A DNA stretch of 64,000 nucleotides from Isochrysis galbana (Eukaryota > Haptophyta > Isochrysidales > Isochrysidaceae): contig CM030934.1 of assembly GCA_018136815.1 (NCBI GenBank), positions 2,358,172-2,422,171 on the forward strand. Direction: 5' to 3'. Position numbers and translations under genes: made by a program. How positions within the stretch are numbered: the stretch's first letter is position 1; each line of letters opens with the position of its first letter. Below the pieces are notes generated by a model that did not search any database, was not told where the DNA came from, and saw nothing but the letters and a program-made list of their open reading frames with translations. Shown in pieces: positions 43,101-53,078 of the stretch.

Positions 43101-44578
43101 TCGATCGTTGATGGCTCGGTATGAGGGCACGGAAAACAAGTGCCACGCCCCTCACTGCCGGTGACGACGTCGCACCTTGAGCCTCATTCCGGCGAGTTCG
43201 CAAAGGTACTGAAGGTCCGCGAGCTTGGGAAAATGAGTACCATCCTCGGTTTCGTTGCCCGAGCGCGAAAAGGGGTAGGAAAACATCTGGAGAGAACGGG
43301 ACCAGCTAGTGGTGAGGACGCACATGAGGCGCGAGGCCATGGAGCCCTTCCATAGTAGACGTTGACCTCATCTTGCACGCGAGATCGCTCATTCAGGCTC
43401 CAGGACGCGGCTACACCACGTTGCACAGCGATAGGCGCGCCGCACCTGGCCTATTGGCTGGTACGAAATATTGTGTGCCTTGCCATCCAATAATCTGCCC
43501 TCCATTTGCTGTTGCAGCCCCGAGATCCACGAGCAGTGCTTCATCCCCGAATAGCGAAGGCACGTACGAGCGCAAAAGGCTGGGTGCTTGCCGTTGGCCT
43601 TGGCGGTTCCCACCCACTCGAAGAAGGCCTCGAGCGCGCCCCAAAATGTGGCTGGGCTGCGGTCGTCGGGCTTCCACCAGAGAGACTGCGATCCCGCAAG
43701 CGAAGCGGGTCAGCGCACACCTCGCCATCCACCACGGGCTAGGCTGTTGAGGCGTGTCAAGCGGGGCTGATGGTGCTACAGATCGTCGGTACATCGTGAG
43801 TGTAAGACGCCACCAGACAGAGGTAACTCAATGATGACACCATCCGGGGTGGACGTGGCCGAACAAGCAGCAAGAGGACGGGTGCGCAGAGCCAAGCCTG
43901 CACCTGAAACATTTGCTCTTGGACCAGCGTCATTGGCATGAGCTGCGTGAGTCTCATCATGAGCGCGGTTACCTATGCGCACGGCACACGGGTGATCCAG
44001 TGATGACAGGGCCTGAGCGGTGCTGACCGGGCGAACGCGCATGCGGCGCGCGGAAGTGCAGGTTATCCGGCCATTGCGAGCGCAGCTGACTCAGGGAGAG
44101 GTGAGTGGCGCCTCACAAAGTGGTGCCCCGTCCCCTCGGCGCCCGCCACAAAGATGAGGTTGGTCACGTTCGAGCCGGGCGGCATCGCGGGCCGCCCCTC
44201 GGAGGAGGTGCGCGCGTATGGCCTCCAAAACGTCCTGTCGAGCGGCGTCTCAATCTTGAGTCTCCGCTTCACAGCGGCAAGGAAATCATCCTGACTCTGT
44301 TCACCAAAGCCGTCCGCCATCCGGTCGCTCGCGCCCACCTCGCCGTCCCGGTCAGTCGACGCGGCGGAGGCTGCATCATGAACGAGGCGGAGAGCGTGGG
44401 CTCCTCCTTCCTCGACGGAAGAGAAGGTCTCCTCCTCTTCCCGGTTGGCTGGATCGAAGCGGCCACGCAGCGCTGACTCGTGGGTGATCTGCAACTGTAT
44501 AACTGTAGAGATGAGCGATGTGAGGCAGAGGGAAAGGGTGGCGGCCGTCATCAGCTTGATTGGAGAGATGGACTCCAT
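40198..44578 (-). CDS. sulfotransferase fused to a glycosyltransferase-like domain, 12 exons
   Basis: Exons (minus): 44578-44117, 43972-43904, 43685-43446, 43346-43176, 43038-42931, 42728-42579, 42446-42105, 41978-41865, 41675-41478, 41381-41172, 41001-40747, 40629-40198. Every intron is GT-AG and phase 0; total 2751 nt, 916 residues. An N-terminal membrane anchor (about 7-29) suggests a type II Golgi protein. The sulfotransferase part has the PAPS loop FVAGAEGTGHHF (143-154), MFSYPF and the 3'-phosphate motif VIVLWRDPVDAIMSMNNRG (315-333). From about 492 (VSFTHVMNPF) a second domain has LIYSNMDIG (597-605, DxD-like) and HPGHDCWAFPRDW (654-666), which I associate with putative glycosyltransferases. 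Modification of an extracellular glycan is inferred. Exon boundaries are predictions; the exact reuse of phase 0 supports them. Confidence 0.85.
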
Positions 44579-44584
44579 CGGGGA

Positions 44585-44870
44585 GGGAGGCCGAGGCGGG
44601 GGGGCGGGAAGGCGGGGGGGGGGGCGAAGGGAGGGGAGGGGAGGGAGGGAGGGAGGGAGGGTGAGGGCGGGGTTGAGAGGCCAAGGCCAGCCCAGCAGCC
44701 AAGCGTGAACGCGGAGAGGGAGGGGAGGGAGGAGGGAGGGAGGGAGGGAGGGGGGGGAGGGAGGGAGGGAGGGAGGGAGAGAGAGAGAGAGAGAGAGGGC
44801 TGGCTCTCTCCTCTCCGTCGGCGCCGCGCTGGGGGGGAGAGAGGAGGGGAGAGAGGGAGAGATGCGCAAG
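44585..44870. repeat. G/A-rich tract upstream of the sulfotransferase fusion gene
   Basis: GGGA tetranucleotide and GA repeats. On the coding strand of the gene it is a polypyrimidine tract ending just before the start codon. Confidence 0.8.
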
Positions 44871-45157
44871 CGATTGACGACGGGCCCCTGAAGCAAAGAT
44901 ATAATAATCTCACGTGCTTACGAGAGAAAAAAGAAGACGTGGAGGGACGGCCGCGGAGGGCAGTCAGTCCCAGAAGGAGCTCTCGCTACAACTATGGTAC
45001 AACAGACTCTTTTCATGTTTCGCTCTCCCTCTCTCTCGTCCAGCTGCTGCCCCCCCCCTCCCCCCCCCTCTACAACAAGACCCCCCCCCCTCTGTCCCCC
45101 CTCCTCTCTCTCTCCAATGCATAGAACTAGATAATCCCCCCCCCCCACTGGTTTCTC

Positions 45158-45205
<48 letters not shown>

Positions 45206-45492
45206 CGAGGGCGCGCGCCCGTCGTGGAGAGAGAGAGAGGGAAAGGAGGGGGGCTTCACACCTTTCACAGGATATTCACAGACGCCACCTCGCACCGGAG
45301 CACGAGGACTGGCGCCAACCGTATGTAGTAAGTAGCTAGTAGAGACGCTAGAGGGGAAAGACGGTGCTGGGGCGGGCAAAGACGCAAAGACGCGACTACG
45401 CAAGTACAAATACGGCCAAATACGGGAACACATTGCAAACACATTCGATCGAGGCCTACAACCCAGGACGCGCTTCAAATACAGCCAAATAG
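44871..45492. other. intergenic stretch with microsatellite
   Basis: A C/T-rich block (45010-45150) and (GA)n (45162-45203). CAAATACGGCCAAATACGGG near 45410 belongs to the same dispersed motif group as 7770 and 20410. No gene. Confidence 0.45.
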
Positions 45493-46013
45493 CCCTAGAT
45501 GTTAAACACAGGAACAGTGTGTTTCTACGGAAGTCAAAAACAGTGTTTTTCACCGTGTTTCTAGGAGACCCCCATGTCCGGAACAGAGGGTTGCGCGCTG
45601 CGCGCGCGCGGTGAGTGAGCGTGCGAGCGAGGCCATAGCCATAGCATTATCAATCTCAATCCCGCCACTTGATTGCCTGGCCTCCCACCTGCCACCCCTG
45701 CACCACTACACCACTAGCTACCACCACCCACCACCTACCACCTAGCACCTAGTTGGATGCAAGACAATCAATCATCAATCACAATCATGCTTGACAGTTA
45801 CTATTACAATTACACTCCCACAGGAACTACCGGTAGCTGTGAGCTGTGAGCCTACGGGAGATGGATATAAATATATATGTATAATATACTACTATATACA
45901 TATACATATGACCCGGTGTTTTCGGTACTGTGTTTCACCGTGTTTCCAAAAAAGCCAAAAACAGCTGTTTTTGGTGTGTTTCTAGACCTAACCCACCGTG
46001 TTTAACATCTAGG
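45493..46013. mobile_element. MITE-like element 2 (TIRs, 7-bp target duplication)
   Basis: It starts CCCTAGATGTTAAACAC and ends GTGTTTAACATCTAGG, a 16-bp terminal inverted repeat with one extra C at the left. CAAATAG flanks both sides (45486-45492; 46014-46020). Subterminal GTGTTTC/GAAACAC motifs recur in both arms. It is non-coding. Its first six bases, CCCTAG, equal those of the element at 19820. Confidence 0.75.
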
Positions 46014-46184
46014 CAAATAGCAAATAGCAAATAGATAGCCCAGCCCCTGAATACGAATACAACACTAGGTCTCGCCTCCTTGTTGCTTGTTGGAGCGACA
46101 GGTCAAAGATTGCATCTGAGTCGAGTTGTTGATCATCTTCATCTGATTCTGGTCCCTGAGGAGCAGGCTCGGGCGGGGCGGGTG

Positions 46185-46765
46185 TCAGTCGCGTCGCGTG
46201 TTGGTAGTGTTAGTGAGGGGTGAAGGGTCTGGGTGATGTGGGGTCATTTTGCGGCTGGGTGTTGCGGCTGACAGACTTATTCTGTGAGGCCAAGGTTGTG
46301 TGATGTATTGCAGCGTAAGACAGCATGTCCGTGAATTGTGCCCATAAGGGCCACCCGGCTGCGGGCCGCGCCGCCTAAGGCGGCGCGGCCCTTGCCAGGA
46401 TGAGAGGGGCCTCTGCCATAAGGCATGCCCAATGCCCAATCAATGGAGTGCAGGTGCAGGCCTTGCCTGTTTGGTGCGGTTCTCCTGAGTCCTGCAGTCT
46501 GCTGTCCCCCATGGGGGGAGCCAACATGGCTGCTGTCTGCTGTGCGTGTTGTGTGGCCGGTGCCACGGGCCGTGTGGCGCGACCTGGGTCGCACGCACCT
46601 GCTCTGCCTCTGAGGGCGGACGCGGCCGCTTCGCCAGCGACAGGTGCCGGTCCATGAGGGCAAGAGGGCCGCCCTCGGCGGGGGGCCCGGAGGAGAGGGG
46701 AGTCACGCCGACGCGCTCCATCGCGGCTAAGTATTATAAACTTATTGTACGTCGGGCACTATAGA
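46185..46765 (-). mobile_element. possible 5' fragment of another LINE subfamily (ORF1 start)
   Basis: On the minus strand a weak TAAGT...ACTTA stem and GCCGCG precede ATGGAGCGCGTCGGCG (46721), the same layout as the LINE start at 12534 (MERVGVTPLS against MERAPTAPTS). The following 93-codon frame is Pro/Ala/Gln-rich like ORF1. No 3' tail is found on the left. Confidence 0.45.
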
Positions 46766-47947
46766 CTATATTATAGTAGCGCACTTATAATCAACGGGTA
46801 CCTATAACATCAGATGTGACGCGTATGTTACGTCACGCCATCTTGTGACATCCCACCTATCTCATTCCTGGCGTGAGAAATCCCAACACTGAATACGACA
46901 GACAGGCGACCGCACAGCTAGCCGGCCGCCTAGCAGCGCAGGTCGAAGGAGAGAACCAGATCGCTAGGGCCGGGAGCTCCCCGCTCGCACCTCTTACTCT
47001 CACCCCCGCAAATCCCGGATCCCGGGCCTCGCCAAGGCGCGGCAGCGCACGAGTCGCGGCGTAGTGGCCGCAAGGCAACGAGGAGAGAGAGGCAGAGGGA
47101 ACGGACCTGGCCATAGCGTAGAGAAACCAGAGCCGCGCGCGGGGCGCGAATATTCAAAAGTATGGGTCTAGGGAATGACAACAACAAGAGGGGGCTAGCC
47201 AACCCGCAACGACAAGAAAGGAAAGGCAAGGGGTAAGAGGCCGAGAGAACCCGTGAAGGATGAGAAATGTCCTCACTCAGCCTCGGTGGAGGAAGAGCGA
47301 AGGATGGACGGCCTGTGAAAGCATAATGGCCGGACATATTGTGATCGTCGACATTGGAGCACGAGTGATCGCGGACGTAACGGCGGCCGGCGAGAGCTGC
47401 GAGTGGCCGAGGCCAACGCCATAAGCGGCATTTGTAGTGAGAGGAGCTCGCCGGCGGCCGGCGGGGACGCGCGGGCGGGCCCGTGCGCGAGTTGTGGCGG
47501 AGGCTGCACGAAGATGTGTTAGCACCAAAAGCACGGTCCGCGCCTAAGCGCACCTCCGCTCTGGTTTGCAAGGACTCCGCTGGGCGCAATCTGTTGTGTG
47601 ATGTGTTCTCTTCCCGTGTGCATCATGAACATAACGTGAATCAGAATGTGGAATGCGAATCCTCTCACTATTCCGCGAGCGGTTTTCGCAGGGTTTGAGC
47701 AACACAGATTGGCAATGGATGCACGACTAAGTATCCGAAGCCGGCAATCTCGCGCGATGGCGGTGATGTGACGCGAGATCCTATACATATACTAGTAACT
47801 GTAAAAGCAGGGCTGCAGCTGTGGACCAGAGCCATGTATCAACGCAGCGGTGGGACTCATCTCTCGCCAGCGGCGACGACCATCTCAATCAGTTCCTGGC
47901 TCGCCAACGGTTCAAGAACCCAAGCGGACATGTGCAGGCGCGCGCTT
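46766..47947. other. intergenic stretch, nothing recognised
   Basis: Minus-strand ORF 46930-47589 is Ser/Arg/Pro-rich with no motif. A partly AT-rich segment follows at 47600-47800. Confidence 0.35.
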
Positions 47948-48571
47948 TCATCGGTCACGCATCTGAAAAAGGGCGGTGAAGGGGTTGGGAGATCGGTCCA
48001 CGTCAGGCAAAGTGATGACTGCGGCTCTCGCACGCCGAGGATGTTGCCTACGAGGGACAGTCGGGGCAGTTCGTGTAGTCGCAGCGCACAGTCTCTCGGC
48101 AGGCTGCTGTATCTCACGAGCTAAATCGCGACGGAGCGCGAGCTCTCTCTCGAAGCTTCCCACGGCCGTATAGGCATGTGCGATGAGCGGCGCTGTGCTG
48201 CTGTCGGCAGGCCGCCCTCCTGTGCGCGCAGCCTCCTTGTTAACACGCGCGCTGTGGTCGTCGACGGCGGCCCGCATGGCAAGAACGATCGTGCTCAGCT
48301 CGTCGAGGACCTCTTCCATCTCCACCGCCCATGCCCGCCGAGAGGAGAGCAGACTGACCTCCACCCTGTCCCGCAACTCCGTGAAGCCGCTGAGCATTCC
48401 CCAGTTGCTGCTCTGGCTGACGTAGTCGAGCTGCGAGCGTGTGTTGATGATGGAGGTGAGCAGTGTCCTCCCGCGCTGACTCGCCTTGGCCCACTTCTTC
48501 CGGCCCAGCTCGAGCGAGGTGGCCATGCGCTGCGACGAGGCCGTCGGCTCGCGGCCGCCGGCTGAGGCCAT
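47948..48571 (-). CDS. helical protein, distantly like C1orf109/AIRIM (tentative)
   Basis: 207 residues, single exon as drawn. Residues 14-115 form long helices with the arrangement WAKASQRGRTLL...SNWGMLSGFTELRDR...MEEVLDELSTIVLAMRAAVD. The pattern of an N-terminal Trp-containing helix, a G-F-x-x-L-x-x-R block and a second long helix recalls the C1orf109/AIRIM ribosome-maturation family, but this is from memory and weak. The last 60 residues are Arg/Pro-rich and may be intron read-through. There is no polypyrimidine tract upstream, unlike many neighbours. Confidence 0.45.
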   Translation of the reverse strand: MASAGGREPTASSQRMATSLELGRKKWAKASQRGRTLLTSIINTRSQLDYVSQSSNWGMLSGFTELRDRVEVSLLSSRRAWAVEMEEVLDELSTIVLAMRAAVDDHSARVNKEAARTGGRPADSSTAPLIAHAYTAVGSFERELALRRDLAREIQQPAERLCAATTRTAPTVPRRQHPRRARAAVITLPDVDRSPNPFTALFQMRDR

Positions 48572-48579
48572 CGCGTTAA

Positions 48580-49414
48580 AAGGGGGTGCACTTTACGTAC
48601 TAGAGTGGTGAGATAGTCAAATTATACATGGGGGTGCACGTGCCTAGCTCCTAGGCTCCTAGGATAGGATACTACTCGTACAGCAAAGGTCGCGTTTCGT
48701 CAAGGCGCGCCGTTGCGCGTGCAGCGCAGGAGCAGGAGAGGGGAGCGAAAGAGCGGACGGAAGAGGGCGCGAGCGAGAGCTCCGCCCACCGAAAAAAAAT
48801 CTCGGTGAGCGGTGAGCGGTGATAGTGATAGTCCCGAGTCACTCGCCGAGTCCCACACCCCACACCCACACCCCACACCTCTCACGTACCTCTTCCCCAT
48901 CTTTCATATTTATTTTATATCAGCTTTCAGTTATCATGAGAAGATGAGAAGGATAAGTCGGGATGGAGCACCACTCACCGCCTGCCGCCTAGTCGACGCA
49001 TGAGCATGAGGAAGAGTGAAGATGGAAACTGAGAACTAGAGATCGCCGGGGCGTGGCGCGGGCCACCGCCACCGGCCACCGGACCATGGACCATATCCAT
49101 ATCCATATCCATATCTAATAAATCTAAGTGCTAAGTGCTAAGTGAGCCCATTGTTATACTACGCGTGCGCTAAGGGTTGTGGGCCAAAGGACAAAGGAGG
49201 CCGCCGGGTGCACGGTGAGAAAGTGAGAAAGTCATTTAGATATCTCCACGTCGTGATCGGAGTGATCGGGGTCGTTGAGCTTGATGACATCTCCACGGCC
49301 AAGGGCCAAGGGCGTGGGCGTTTCGGCTGAAGGCCCGCCCCCCGCCCCCCCCCGCCCCCCCTCTCCCCCTTGGCCCCTTGGCGGCCTCGTCCGTCCCGCC
49401 TGCTGCGGCCCCCG

Positions 49415-49446
<32 letters not shown>

Positions 49447-49988
49447 CGAAGGAAAGGGAAAGGGAAGGGGGGGGGGGGGGGGGGGAAGCGAGCGCCCCTC
49501 CTCCCACGTTCGTTACACCCACCCACCCACACCCGCTCGCTGTGAATGAAGGAAGACTCGGGCGTGCGGCCCAAAAATAGGAGAGGCAGGCTATTGTACA
49601 TAGTCCGGCCCCGCTGCCCCCCCTCCCCCCCCCTTTAACTCTATATTTATCTCTTCTCTCTCCCACTCCTCTCTCGTCTCAAGAGAGAGAAGCCAAGCCG
49701 CCGCGGCTGAGAGAGAGAGAGAGAGAGAGATGTGAAGGAGCGAGAGGCCTACCCCCCGCGCAATCCTCATCTTCTTAAGTAAACTACATCTCAGAACTCT
49801 CTCTTCTGCCGACCCCGTCTCTGACGCTGCCGCCGCGTTTGCAATCTCTTCCTCTCTCCATTTCTGGTTCCTTTTCCTTGCTCTTCCGCCGTCTCCCCCC
49901 TTGTCTTCCGATCTCTCATATAATATACGGGAAGAATAAGGCAGAGAGAAGAGAAGGAGAGCGAGAGACGAGCGAGAGAGAGAAAAGG

Positions 49989-50028
<40 letters not shown>

Positions 50029-50170
50029 GGTGGCCGTCGGTGGACGCGCTCACCCAACCTCCCCTTCCCCCCCCCCTCCCTCTTTCTCTCCCCCACTCGA
50101 TCCGCAGCGCAGCGCAGCGCAGCGCGTCTGCCCCCGCCCCCGCCCCCCCCCCTTTTTCCGCCGCGCCCGG
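48580..50170. other. intergenic stretch with G-runs and (GA)n
   Basis: No gene. 49419-49446 is a G-run of nearly 30, and 49469-49487 another; both could form G-quadruplexes. ATATCCATATCC units at 49088-49113, (GA)n at 49708-49730 and 49996-50024, then a C/T-rich stretch (50060-50165) before the next start codon. Confidence 0.6.
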
Positions 50171-51346
50171 ATGGACGCGGCAGGCCATACCACAGAGCGG
50201 GGGCTAGACACCTGGCGCTACCTCCAGCGCAGCCACCTGCACCACCACTCTCTCGCCGCTCGCTCAGGCGCAGGCGCAGGCGCAGGCGCAGGCAAGCGCA
50301 CCTTCGCGGAGGAGATGCAGCACGCGCACTACCGCGGGGACCCACACATTCTGCGCCTCGAGATCGACATCAACGCGCGCATCGCAGCCTACCGCCAATC
50401 CTACCTCTGCTCCAAAGCATGCCTCATTCCGTGCTTCTCGATCCCTATCAACCTCGTCTGCTGCCCCACACTCTATCTCTACACGTGCTTTGTCGGCAAG
50501 GAGAAGCAGCTCGCCGCAGCGCACAGACTAACACTCCGCCAGAAGTCCCTGCTGTTCGAGGTGGACGAGCACTACGCCTACAGTCACATGTCACGGCTGC
50601 GCAACAAGGCCACCCTCGTGCCGTCTGCGTGCGACGCCGGCGGTCTGCTCGGCGACTACTTTGGTGTGCGGATACCTGCGCACTGCATCACGATTCGTCT
50701 GGCTGATGTGGACTCGGTGGTCGTCGAATCCGGTGCTAACCATGCTGGCAAGTGCACCGACGCGCAGGGACCCGATCAGCTCGTCGTACGCTCTCGCGGG
50801 TGCGTTGTCGCCGCCATTGCCGCACCAAAAAACGCCGGCACCTTCATCTCAGCGGTCATGGAGCAGAAGCACAAGGTGCTCTCATCCAACTTGGATGCTG
50901 ACGCCCCGCCGCCCACGAGCTTGCCTAGAGGGCCGCTTTCTTTCGACGCCCTACCCATAGCACGAGGAGGCCTGAGCGATGTGATCGGCAGCATATTCGC
51001 GGCGCACGCAGGTCAACGAATGCAGGGCCAGTCCCAAGCTTTCGCTCTAGGGCACAAGAGCGGTGCAGCAAAGCAGTATGCTGCGGCCTATGGAAACGCT
51101 GCCGCTCCAGAGCAGCAGGAGATGACGCGTGTGTGGGAGGAGAAGGAAGCCGCCTCCATTGTATCACCCGCCGCCCAGTTTGTGACGATCGTGGAGGCAA
51201 CCATCGCCCCCCCTCCCGACACCGAGAGAGGCGCTCGTTTGAGCGACGAGCTGATGACGCTCTCTGAGGTGCACTCCTGCGGCATACTCACGGAGGAGGA
51301 TTTCGAGGCCGCAAAAACAAAAGGCGTTGCAGATGTTGTGACATGA
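50171..51346 (+). CDS. membrane-associated protein with C-terminal SHOCT-type domain
   Basis: 391 residues, single exon. The start is the first ATG after a C/T-rich tract. A GAGAGAGAG stretch (from GCAGGC units) lies near residue 33. Residues of about 85-110 are hydrophobic and Cys-rich (CLIPCFSIPINLVCCPTLYL), a likely membrane or lipidated segment. A beta-rich part follows (RLTLRQKSLLFEVDEHYAY ... ITIRLADVDSVVVES), comparable to bacterial PH-like membrane domains. The C-terminus (about 358-386) reads DELMTLSEVHSCGILTEEDF-EAAK, fitting the SHOCT pattern (L-x2-L-x3-G-I-L-x-E-E-F-x2-K) known mostly from prokaryotes. Function is unknown; a membrane-bound adaptor is a guess. Confidence 0.7.
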   Translation: MDAAGHTTERGLDTWRYLQRSHLHHHSLAARSGAGAGAGAGKRTFAEEMQHAHYRGDPHILRLEIDINARIAAYRQSYLCSKACLIPCFSIPINLVCCPTLYLYTCFVGKEKQLAAAHRLTLRQKSLLFEVDEHYAYSHMSRLRNKATLVPSACDAGGLLGDYFGVRIPAHCITIRLADVDSVVVESGANHAGKCTDAQGPDQLVVRSRGCVVAAIAAPKNAGTFISAVMEQKHKVLSSNLDADAPPPTSLPRGPLSFDALPIARGGLSDVIGSIFAAHAGQRMQGQSQAFALGHKSGAAKQYAAAYGNAAAPEQQEMTRVWEEKEAASIVSPAAQFVTIVEATIAPPPDTERGARLSDELMTLSEVHSCGILTEEDFEAAKTKGVADVVT

Positions 51347-51784
51347 TGAAGCCATCGTGGGTGGACTTTTAGGCTCTAGCATAGGATCGAGGGTTAGTTG
51401 ATAGTTTTTCAGCGTGCTGACGGCGTATAGGGGGATGACGACGGTTTTACGTAGACAGGGCAATTTTGGGGCTTGAGCATTCCAGAAGTGGTCACGGGTG
51501 CTCGATGGACTGATTGATGTGGGCTAGTTGGCCATCTATTTTGTTTGGATGCGGGTATTCAAGATCAAGATTCAAGACGGCACTGCTTAGAAGACCCATC
51601 GAAGTAGGCCTGTGCCCGGCCTCCGACCCGTATCCGGTGGAATCCCGGATACAACATCTATTGGGCCTACGGTAGTACATAGTAGCTCCTCAACGAAGCC
51701 AGAATCGCGGTGTCGTTGGTTGCTACGGTAGTATCCGATGTTTAATAAAGGGCCTACGGTAGTACATAGGAGCTACTATGTAGT
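51347..51784. other. 3' flank with direct repeats
   Basis: GGGCCTACGGTAGTACATAG occurs at 51664 and again at 51750, followed by (T/G)AGCT. 51750-51779 also holds an inverted AGCT/TACTATG motif. No gene. Confidence 0.55.
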
Positions 51785-52187
51785 ATGGCTTTTCAGCGAA
51801 AAGATCTCCCAAGGCGCGGAGCCCCTCCTTCACGCGCTAAGGCAACGTCAGATACCGACGAGTCATAGGTCCTTCTTGGACAAGCCCATCGGATACTCGG
51901 AGATCATTAGGGCTATACGACAAATGGCGAAAGGCAAATCCACGGGACCGGATGGCATACCAATGGAGTTCTACCAAAGCTTTGAAAAGCTGGTGGCCCC
52001 GCGCCTGATGGACATGTTTCACGAAGCCTACCGGACGGGGGCATTACCGGAAGACACATGCTCGGGTGACATAGCTTTGCTCTATGAAAAAGGGGACGCC
52101 AGGGACCCGAGGAATTATAGGCCAATAACGCTGCTCCAAACGGATTACAAAATCCTCGCCAGGGTTCTAGCTAACAGACTCAAAAAA
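51785..52187 (+). pseudogene. LINE reverse transcriptase fragment
   Basis: This frame (51738-52199) contains MAKGKSTGPDGIPMEFYQSF and RNYRPITLLQTDYKILARVL, the diagnostic start of the RVT_1 domain in LINE reverse transcriptases. It stops at ANRL before the catalytic YADD and is cut exactly where the T-run of the minus-strand LINE 3' end begins. It is the only piece of RT in the window. Confidence 0.85.
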
Positions 52188-53078
52188 AAATCTTCTTAAA
52201 AATTCCCGCTACGTACACGGCGTGAGGCAGCTTGCTAGTGTACCTCCCTACTACCCAACCTTAACCCCTTAACAACCCCCTTCCCCTTCCCCAGTTCCCT
52301 CTCTGGCGGAGAAGCTGGTTCCAGGGAGGCCGCGCGCGCTGCTTCGGCCGGGAGTTGGAGAGAAGGGGGTGGGAGATTGTGGCTTGTCTCTTGATCTAGA
52401 TTCGGCTCGGGTTTTTCCTCATTAATATAGCGTGAGGTCCTTATTGGTATCCGGTGCGGTTCCTATTAAGAGATTTGGCTACCCTAGGTGATGTTTCTTA
52501 TGTCCAGTCCTCTCGCCGCCTGCAAGAGGTCTTCTGATGCTCCTAGGTTGAAATCCTTGTCTATAGTATACAGGGGGCTTATCATTTTCCGGATATGTTT
52601 GTTGCTCGGGGCGTGTAGCCCCATGTTCTCGCGTTGTTTTTTTAACCTTTGAAAGAAACCGACCTTCGCCGTTACTAATAAGTGGTATCTCGTAAGGATC
52701 GCTCTCAAGATTGTCCTAACGGACCTACCGTCCGCGTTGCCATATTGGATGTTATAAAAGTCCGTGAGGATGTATCTCCACGCCAGGATACCTAAGTACC
52801 CCGAGGAGGGATGCGGTCTGTCTACTTGGTAGCAAAAGAGACGTTGGGCTATCTCGGAGCCCGGCCTCAGATTTGTCCCCAGAAGCCCTTCTATGAATTC
52901 GAAGATGGGCGCCGTCGCGATGCACGTGGCTATGTGGGTGGAGCTCTCGGGGGCTATGCCACAAAAGCGGCACGTCGGATCGCCGGCGAACCGGTTCGCC
53001 GTGGCTATTCTCCTATGCAGGACGTGTTTGAAGTGCATATATGAGTCTCTCGGCGTTAAAAAGTTGTATTTGTCCTTG
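52188..53078 (-). mobile_element. 5'-truncated LINE copy, 3' end
   Basis: It is the same subfamily as 12509-15743. The 3' UTR (52188-52483) matches 15443-15743 inverted, including the oligo-T end (AAAAAAAAATCTTCTTAAAA on the plus strand). The coding part 52484-53078 (KYNFLTPRDSYMHFKH ... GLDIRNIT) has the zinc motif CRFCGIAPESSTHIATC and an unbroken frame. Truncation is at KYNFL. Few differences from the other copy suggest it is young. Confidence 0.88.
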
